From contig JAADIC010000130.1 of the NCBI GenBank assembly GCA_013151535.1, forward strand, positions 1 to 6,195: 6,195 bases of DNA. The letters are read 5' to 3'. The notes below the pieces were generated by a model that saw only the letters and a program-made list of their open reading frames with translations, was not told the origin of the DNA and did not search any database. Position 1 is the stretch's first letter. Every line of letters starts with the position of its first letter. A program made the position numbers and the translations under genes. Below are positions 1 to 3,977 of this stretch, one piece after another. The stretch comes from Alphaproteobacteria bacterium (GTDB lineage Bacteria; Pseudomonadota; Alphaproteobacteria; Rhodobacterales; Rhodobacteraceae).

Positions 1-46
1 GTGGGCCTGTCTTTCCTGTACCGGGAAGGGTAAAAAAATATCGCGC

Positions 47-136
47 AACAGGTCAGAACCTCCCCCCTCATTCCCCAAAAAGACACCCCCCCTTCTTTCA
101 GCTTGCCGCTTGTATCGATCAGTTCCCTGACCTGTT
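47..136. repeat. 10-bp inverted repeat enclosing a C-rich tract
   Basis: AACAGGTCAG at 47-56 is perfectly complementary in inverted orientation to CTGACCTGTT at 127-136, with 70 bases between. The interior begins with cytosine runs of 2, 6, 4 and 7 bases (59-60, 62-67, 73-76, 86-92), so the minus strand is correspondingly G-rich. This could be a long stem-loop, the ends of a small degenerate element, or chance. No target-site duplication was recognised. Confidence 0.35.
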
Positions 137-225
137 TTGCCGAGGCGTTGGGCAACAATTGACCGTGAGGCCTTGGCACCATGCACGACTTGTTGCGGAA
201 AATTCCCCCTTGAGCTTGCGCAAAC

Positions 226-408
226 CTAGCCCAATTGGGCCATAATGGACAGTCCTGTCTTTATCGGCGAAGATTTGTACAATGCTTCATGCGGCATTTT
301 TGCAAGGCAGTTGTCTGGCGCAACAGCAATCACTTCACAAGTTTTGTGGGGTTGAAAGCGGCGTGTCAGCCCCGCCAGTTCACTTTGAAACGGGCTTGAT
401 TTGGGCAT
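226..408 (-). CDS. Doubtful 60-residue hypothetical ORF
   Basis: This frame begins with ATG 21 bases after the stop of the larger minus-strand gene and ends at TAG (226-228). Upstream of the ATG there is only CTTGAAAAGCCG, with no clear Shine-Dalgarno sequence. The translation starts MPKSSPFQSEL and ends SIMAQLG; it has two cysteines, no membrane segment, and no motif that I recognise. Its position could make it a co-transcribed small gene or the remnant of a longer one, since the same frame stays open for 75 codons past the stop. An unselected open frame is at least as likely. Confidence 0.18.
   Translation of the reverse strand: MPKSSPFQSELAGLTRRFQPHKTCEVIAVAPDNCLAKMPHEALYKSSPIKTGLSIMAQLG
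229..240. promoter_or_regulatory. Perfect 12-bp palindrome, possible operator
   Basis: GCCCAATTGGGC is perfectly self-complementary. Seven bases after it, GACAG-TC-CTGTC (248-259) forms a second imperfect palindrome, and CATAAT (241-246), which resembles a -10 box, lies between them. A pair of regulator sites around a promoter is possible, but no well-formed gene starts just downstream on either strand and no good -35 box is evident. The role is unassigned. Confidence 0.25.
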
Positions 409-429
409 CGGCTTTTCAAGGTTTCACCA

Positions 430-2226
430 CTATTTCCAGCACGCCACCTTGACCGTGAAATCCCCCGCCATGAAGGCCAGATCGACGTCTTCCAGCGTGT
501 CAAAGCTGGTGGAATTGGCGAAAGTGATGTCCGCAGCGGTCAGCATCTTGGTGATCTCGCTGGCGCGCAGGGCATAGTTCACATAGGCAGGCTCGTCGGT
601 CTCGAGGCCGGATTTCGCCAATTGCATGCCAATCACCGCGCCGCGATCATCCAGCACCGGGCCGCCGGTGTCACCAGCTTCAAGGAACGCCGTCAGGCGG
701 ATTTCGGCGGCGCTGCCGACGCGGCCAATGGTGTCTGTGAGGGTGCCGTAATTCAGCGCGGCGATGTCCATCACCTCGGGGAAGGCGAAACCGGCGACGC
801 TGATATCAACCCCGGTTTCCAGCGCTTCATCGGAAAACAGCGCATAGGAGCGCGGAGTGAAATCGGCGCTCGGGCGCATGGCGACAAGGCTGAGGGCGGT
901 GTTTTCCGCCAGCAACTCAAGCTCGACGCTGCTTTCATTGATGGTGACGCGCGAACAGCCCGTGACATTGGCGCTGTTGGTCACGACCACGCCTTCAGGG
1001 TTGATGAAAAAGCCGCTGGCGGCGCGGTCGGGTCTGGGGCTGTCGAGACCCTCGGCCAGATCAAGCGGTTCCTCCCCGGTGTCACTTTCGCCGATGGTTT
1101 CGTCCAGCACATATTCATCAAGCGGTGAGAACGAGTCATACATCACCGTGGCCAGCGGCTGCATGACGTCGTTCATGCCCGGCGGCCAGATGATGGTAAA
1201 GCCCTTCACCGATTTGCGATCCGTGCGCACATAAGTATAGGACACCACCCGATCATCACGCCCCGACAGCACGAACCAGTTGCGTTTCTTGACCCGGTAA
1301 CCGTCCTTGGGGATGTAATCAAAGGTCTCCATAATCTCGTAAAGCGCGTCGAGTTCAGCGCGCCCCCCCGGTTGCGAGATCAGCATCATACGCACATCAT
1401 TGTCGGGGCTACCGGATTTGGCCTTGAAATGCACGAAAGGTGATTCCAGGCGGTCGAATGTCACCAGATTGGCGGGGTATTGCATCTCGATCCCCGCATC
1501 CAGATTGCGCAGATCAGCAATGCCAAGGGTGCTGGCGATATCATCATAACGCTGTTTCAGGATGGCGATTTGCGCCTCGGTCAGAAAGCCGGTGTCCTGA
1601 AAACCCTCGCGGCCTTGAAACGCCTTGATCGCTTTGCGGGTGCCGGGGCCATAAGCGCCGTCAATGGTGTTTTTGTAGTCGCCGGTCCAGATCATATAGG
1701 TCTGGTATTGTTTTTTCTGTTCGCGGCTCCAGCTTCGCTCCAGTTTGCGGGTGGCGGCAAGGTCGGGATCGGGGATCGGGCCGGTTGTTGGCGCGGTTGT
1801 TGGTGCGGGGGCCTCGGTTTCAGGCGGGGTTGTTTGCTGGGCAATCACGGTTTCGGTGCTGGCGCTGAGCGGCCAAAGCTGGCCGAGATAGGTCGCGCCG
1901 CTGGAAATGAAACTGTCGGTCGGCACCTTTCCGGCGGCTTTCAGGCGGGCCAGTTCTTTGCTGGCTGATGCTTCGTCCATCGGGCCGATGACGATGGCGT
2001 ACCAGCCGGTTTTGGTCTGAAAGGCGCGGGTATCGGGAAAGTCGCGGGCAAAGATCTGGGCGCGGGATTTGGTCTTGCGGATGTTGTTTTGTGATTCGAC
2101 CTGTATCCAGAAATCGCCATCACTGGCGGGTTGGGCCGAAAGAGGCGTGTTTGACAGGCCAAGCGCCACAAACAGGAGAAGGGCCAGAGGCAGGTAAAAT
2201 CGGGTCAGTCGCGTTACAATTTTCAC
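430..2226 (-). CDS. Exported SPOR / peptidoglycan-binding trypsin-like pseudoprotease
   Basis: This is a 598-residue envelope protein starting at GTG, chosen because AAGGTG lies 5 bases upstream, a signal peptide follows at once, and the next Met is at about residue 178. Residues 1-31 have an Arg-containing n-region and a hydrophobic core, with likely cleavage near LSA/QP. Residues 37-108 resemble a SPOR domain, which binds cell-wall glycan. A Pro/Thr-rich linker (about 128-155) precedes a PG_binding_1-like domain (about 162-224, with IDGAYGPGTRKAIKAFQ). Residues 240-370 form a domain I cannot name. Residues 400-560 match the trypsin/HtrA fold, but TNSAN replaces TNAHV (His to Ala419), NTALS replaces NDLAL (Asp to Thr443), and GDTGG replaces GNSGG (Ser to Thr520). 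I infer that it is not a serine protease and may be a periplasmic wall-associated scaffold or sensor. The only two cysteines are C424 and C596. It is divergent from glyQ. An automated label of serine protease would probably be misleading. Confidence 0.9.
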   Translation of the reverse strand: MKIVTRLTRFYLPLALLLFVALGLSNTPLSAQPASDGDFWIQVESQNNIRKTKSRAQIFARDFPDTRAFQTKTGWYAIVIGPMDEASASKELARLKAAGKVPTDSFISSGATYLGQLWPLSASTETVIAQQTTPPETEAPAPTTAPTTGPIPDPDLAATRKLERSWSREQKKQYQTYMIWTGDYKNTIDGAYGPGTRKAIKAFQGREGFQDTGFLTEAQIAILKQRYDDIASTLGIADLRNLDAGIEMQYPANLVTFDRLESPFVHFKAKSGSPDNDVRMMLISQPGGRAELDALYEIMETFDYIPKDGYRVKKRNWFVLSGRDDRVVSYTYVRTDRKSVKGFTIIWPPGMNDVMQPLATVMYDSFSPLDEYVLDETIGESDTGEEPLDLAEGLDSPRPDRAASGFFINPEGVVVTNSANVTGCSRVTINESSVELELLAENTALSLVAMRPSADFTPRSYALFSDEALETGVDISVAGFAFPEVMDIAALNYGTLTDTIGRVGSAAEIRLTAFLEAGDTGGPVLDDRGAVIGMQLAKSGLETDEPAYVNYALRASEITKMLTAADITFANSTSFDTLEDVDLAFMAGDFTVKVACWK

Positions 2227-2231
2227 AGTCG

Positions 2232-2237
2232 CACCTT
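2232..2237 (-). promoter_or_regulatory. Shine-Dalgarno fixing the GTG start of the minus-strand gene
   Basis: Read on the minus strand, AAGGTG is followed by CGACT and then the GTG start at 2226-2224. No ATG start lies near the beginning of this frame, so this site decides the start codon. A possible -10 box, CATAAT on the minus strand (2280-2285), lies about 55 bases upstream of the GTG, but I see no convincing -35 partner. Confidence 0.55.
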
Positions 2238-2329
2238 GTGGATGTAGAGATTTGCGTTCTATGCGCGAAGAATAGCGAAATTATGACCAATTGCACCCCC
2301 GCAATTGGGTGCGCGGCTGAGCAATGCAA

Positions 2330-2358
2330 TTGACCCTTCCCAGCCTTCTGCCTATTGA
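2330..2358 (+). promoter_or_regulatory. Candidate housekeeping promoter for the glyQ operon
   Basis: TTGACC (2330-2335) is a good -35 match, and TATTGA (2353-2358) follows with a 17-base spacer as a weak -10 box. Transcription would begin near 2365, leaving a leader of about 60 bases. The -35 box overlaps the third CAATTG hexamer of this region, so a protein bound there could block it. This is a sequence match only. Confidence 0.35.
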
Positions 2359-2411
2359 GAACCCGCAAGACCGACCCCTGATTAAATTCACGCCGCGCAA
2401 GTTGGGGTTAC

Positions 2412-2417
2412 AAAGGA
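2412..2417 (+). promoter_or_regulatory. Shine-Dalgarno of glyQ
   Basis: AAAGGA lies 7 bases before the ATG at 2425, an ordinary strong spacing that supports this start. A second AGGA at 2419-2422 is too close to the ATG to be the functional site. Confidence 0.65.
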
Positions 2418-2424
2418 CAGGACC

Positions 2425-3363
2425 ATGGCGACGCCCGATAAAAAGCCCTCTAAACCGACCTCGTTCCAAGAGGTGATTTTGCGTCTGCAAGCCTATTGGG
2501 CGGCGCAAGGCTGCGCGATTTTGCAACCTTACGATATGGAAGTCGGGGCAGGCACGTTCCACCCGGCGACCACCCTGCGCTCGCTCGGCGAAAAACCCTG
2601 GGCGGCGGCCTATGTGCAGCCCTCGCGCCGTCCCACCGATGGGCGTTATGGCGACAGTCCGAACCGCTGGCAGCATTATTACCAGTTTCAGGTTATCATC
2701 AAACCATCGCCGCTGAACCTTCAGGACATCTATCTTGGCTCACTAGAAGCCATCGGCATCGACATGGACCTGCACGATATCCGCTTTGTCGAGGATGACT
2801 GGGAAAGCCCGACACTGGGTGCCTGGGGCTTGGGCTGGGAGGTGTGGTGCGACGGTATGGAAGTCAGCCAGTTCACCTATTTCCAGCAGGTCGGCGGGCA
2901 TGAATGCAAACCGGTCTCGGGTGAGCTGACTTACGGGCTGGAGCGTCTGGCGATGTATGTGCTGGGTTACGGCGATGGCAACGACATGCCGTTCAACGCG
3001 CCGGATGCGCCGATCCCTTTGACTTACGGCGATGTTTTCCAAGAGGCCGAGGCGCAATATGCCCGCTGGAATTTCGATGTGGCCAACACCGAAATGCTGA
3101 CGCGGCATTTCGAGGATGCCGAGGCCGAGTGTCAGGCCATTCTGGCGCACGAGCCGCTCGATCCCAAAACCGGGCGCAAGATCGTTATGGCGCAGCCGGC
3201 CTATGACCAATGCATCAAGGCCAGCCACCTGTTCAATCTGCTGGACGCGCGCGGCGTGATCTCGGTCACTGAACGACAACACTATATCGGACGGGTGCGC
3301 AATCTGGCGCGCCTTTGTGCCGATGCATTTCTAGAAACCGAAGCAGCAGGAGTAAGCCAATGA
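2425..3363 (+). CDS. glyQ: Glycine--tRNA ligase alpha subunit
   Basis: GlyQ is the catalytic alpha subunit of the bacterial two-subunit glycyl-tRNA synthetase, a class II enzyme that activates glycine with ATP and, with GlyS, charges tRNA-Gly in the cytoplasm. The 312-residue length is normal. Family signatures run through the protein: GCAILQPYDMEVGAGTFHPAT (residues 29-49), YVQPSRRPTDGRYGDSPNRW (63-82), HDIRFVEDDWESPTLGAWGLGWEVW (117-141), QFTYFQQVGG (149-158), motif 3 ELTYGLERLAMY (167-178), and near the end SHLFNLLDARGVISVTERQ (267-285). The ATG is supported by AAAGGA 7 bases upstream. The residues just after motif 3, LGYGDGND (180-187), differ from the QGVD-type sequence I expect there, although the length is kept. 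The TGA stop overlaps the next start as ATGA, so this is the first gene of a coupled operon ending in glyS. Identification is essentially certain. Confidence 0.98.
   Translation: MATPDKKPSKPTSFQEVILRLQAYWAAQGCAILQPYDMEVGAGTFHPATTLRSLGEKPWAAAYVQPSRRPTDGRYGDSPNRWQHYYQFQVIIKPSPLNLQDIYLGSLEAIGIDMDLHDIRFVEDDWESPTLGAWGLGWEVWCDGMEVSQFTYFQQVGGHECKPVSGELTYGLERLAMYVLGYGDGNDMPFNAPDAPIPLTYGDVFQEAEAQYARWNFDVANTEMLTRHFEDAEAECQAILAHEPLDPKTGRKIVMAQPAYDQCIKASHLFNLLDARGVISVTERQHYIGRVRNLARLCADAFLETEAAGVSQ
3348..3363 (+). promoter_or_regulatory. Shine-Dalgarno and ATGA coupling site
   Basis: AGGAG (3348-3352) stands 7 bases before the ATG at 3360, inside the last codons of glyQ, and the ATG overlaps the glyQ TGA as ATGA. 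This decides the start of the second gene: an upstream in-frame TTG at 3315 has no comparable site and would lie within glyQ. Ribosomes finishing glyQ could restart here. Confidence 0.75.
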
Positions 3364-3977
3364 AGGGCAGCACGATGGTTGGAATTTTGCTGGGCGTGCC
3401 GTTGGTGCTTGGCGGGTTCATGTATTATTTCCAGACCCGAGCCTATTACGGCGAGGTCACGCTTGCAACACCGGTGCAGGAACAAGCCGCACCAAAGCAG
3501 ACCGCAGATGCTGAAACCACGGCCCTGACCGCACGCATTCGCCTGACCGCGCAAAACGGCAAAACCACGATCCGCCTGACCCGGGTCTGGGACAACCAGC
3601 CGGAAATCATCGCCGCCAGCGATTTTGAGGGCATTGATGCGCCGACCAGCCCGCTGAAATTCAAGGGCTGTTTCAAGGTCGGCAATTCGATCCCGATGAT
3701 GACCGAGGCTTATGTGACTTACGCCGATCCCACGCCTTTGAAGGCCCCGGGCTGGTTTGGCTGTTATGATTATGAAACCCTGACCACAGATCTGGAAAGC
3801 GGCGAGGCCGTGGCGTTCCTGAGCGAGGGCAACCTGTTTTATGGTGTGGATCGGGTGGTGGCGGTTTACGGCGACGGGCGGGCCTATACCTGGCAACAGA
3901 TCAACGCCTGCGGCACGGCGGTCTATGACGGCAGCGCGCTGCCCAAGAATTGCCCGCCGAAACCGAAAGAAAACTGA
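3360..3977 (+). CDS. Membrane-anchored DUF6446-type protein of unknown function
   Basis: This 205-residue protein has no known biochemical role that I can give. A hydrophobic segment at residues 6-24 is a likely uncleaved signal anchor, placing the rest in the periplasm. The mature part contains FEGIDAPTSPLKFKGCF (89-105), APGWFGCYDYE (129-139), YGVDRVVAVYGDGRAYTWQQINACG (161-185), and a Pro/Lys-rich tail. I recognise this pattern from memory as DUF6446, a family of Rhodobacteraceae; that naming needs a profile search. Four cysteines (104, 135, 184, 198), all in the periplasmic part, could form two disulfides. The start at ATG 3360 is preferred for its AGGAG site and ATGA overlap with glyQ. 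Its stop overlaps the glyS start as TGATG, so it is embedded in the glycyl-tRNA synthetase operon. No aminoacyl-tRNA synthetase, editing or tRNA-binding motif is visible. Confidence 0.88.
   Translation: MKGSTMVGILLGVPLVLGGFMYYFQTRAYYGEVTLATPVQEQAAPKQTADAETTALTARIRLTAQNGKTTIRLTRVWDNQPEIIAASDFEGIDAPTSPLKFKGCFKVGNSIPMMTEAYVTYADPTPLKAPGWFGCYDYETLTTDLESGEAVAFLSEGNLFYGVDRVVAVYGDGRAYTWQQINACGTAVYDGSALPKNCPPKPKEN

Larger units (their letters stand above)
1..429. other. Gene-poor left flank with structured DNA
   Basis: No convincing gene lies in this stretch. On the plus strand the left edge is open only as far as a TAA at 31-33, giving ten codons that could be the tail of a gene outside the window or chance. 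The minus strand holds a 60-codon frame (226-408) followed, after its TAG, by 75 more open codons in the same frame to the edge; the translation resembles no family I know. Visible structure includes a C-rich tract (59-92), a 10-bp inverted repeat (47-56 with 127-136), and two palindromes (229-240 and 248-259). No intrinsic terminator with a hairpin followed by a T-run was found for the minus-strand gene that ends at 430. Confidence 0.6.
2227..2424. promoter_or_regulatory. Divergent intergenic region between envelope gene and glyQ
   Basis: These 198 bases must drive both the minus-strand envelope gene and the glyQ operon. They contain three CAATTG hexamers within 45 bases (2288-2293, 2302-2307, 2327-2332). 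There is also a short inverted repeat GCACCC/GGGTGC (2293-2298 and 2307-2312), and an 8-bp inverted repeat TGCGCGGC/GCCGCGCA (2310-2317 and 2392-2399) flanking the candidate glyQ promoter. No T-box leader, glycine riboswitch or terminator structure is recognisable, and I see no small ORF worth calling. Confidence 0.5.

Noticed and set aside
1..33. Plus-strand ten-codon open stretch ending in TAA at the left edge
   Set aside because: It might be the tail of a gene outside the window, but ten codons cannot be assessed.
10..41. Hairpin near an A-run as a terminator
   Set aside because: CTTTCC pairs with GGGAAG, but the following run is A on the plus strand. On the minus strand the T-run precedes the hairpin, so neither orientation makes an intrinsic terminator.
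152..196. GCAACAA/TTGTTGC inverted repeat as a tRNA arm or terminator
   Set aside because: It has only 7 pairs with a 31-base loop, no following T-run, and no tRNA T-loop or anticodon arrangement nearby. This fits chance.
622..1968. Plus-strand open frames of 125-168 codons opposite the envelope gene
   Set aside because: Their translations are Ala/Gly/Arg-rich with no recognisable family. The opposite strand encodes a clear multidomain protein over the same bases.
2227..2424. T-box or glycine riboswitch upstream of glyQ
   Set aside because: No T-box motif, specifier stem, antiterminator or glycine-aptamer core could be found, and T-boxes controlling synthetases are mainly a Firmicutes feature.
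3315..3359. Upstream TTG start extending the DUF6446-type protein by 15 residues
   Set aside because: The extension lies inside glyQ, is Arg/Ser/Cys-rich without a signal-peptide character, and lacks a Shine-Dalgarno. ATG 3360 has AGGAG 7 bases upstream and begins directly with a membrane anchor.
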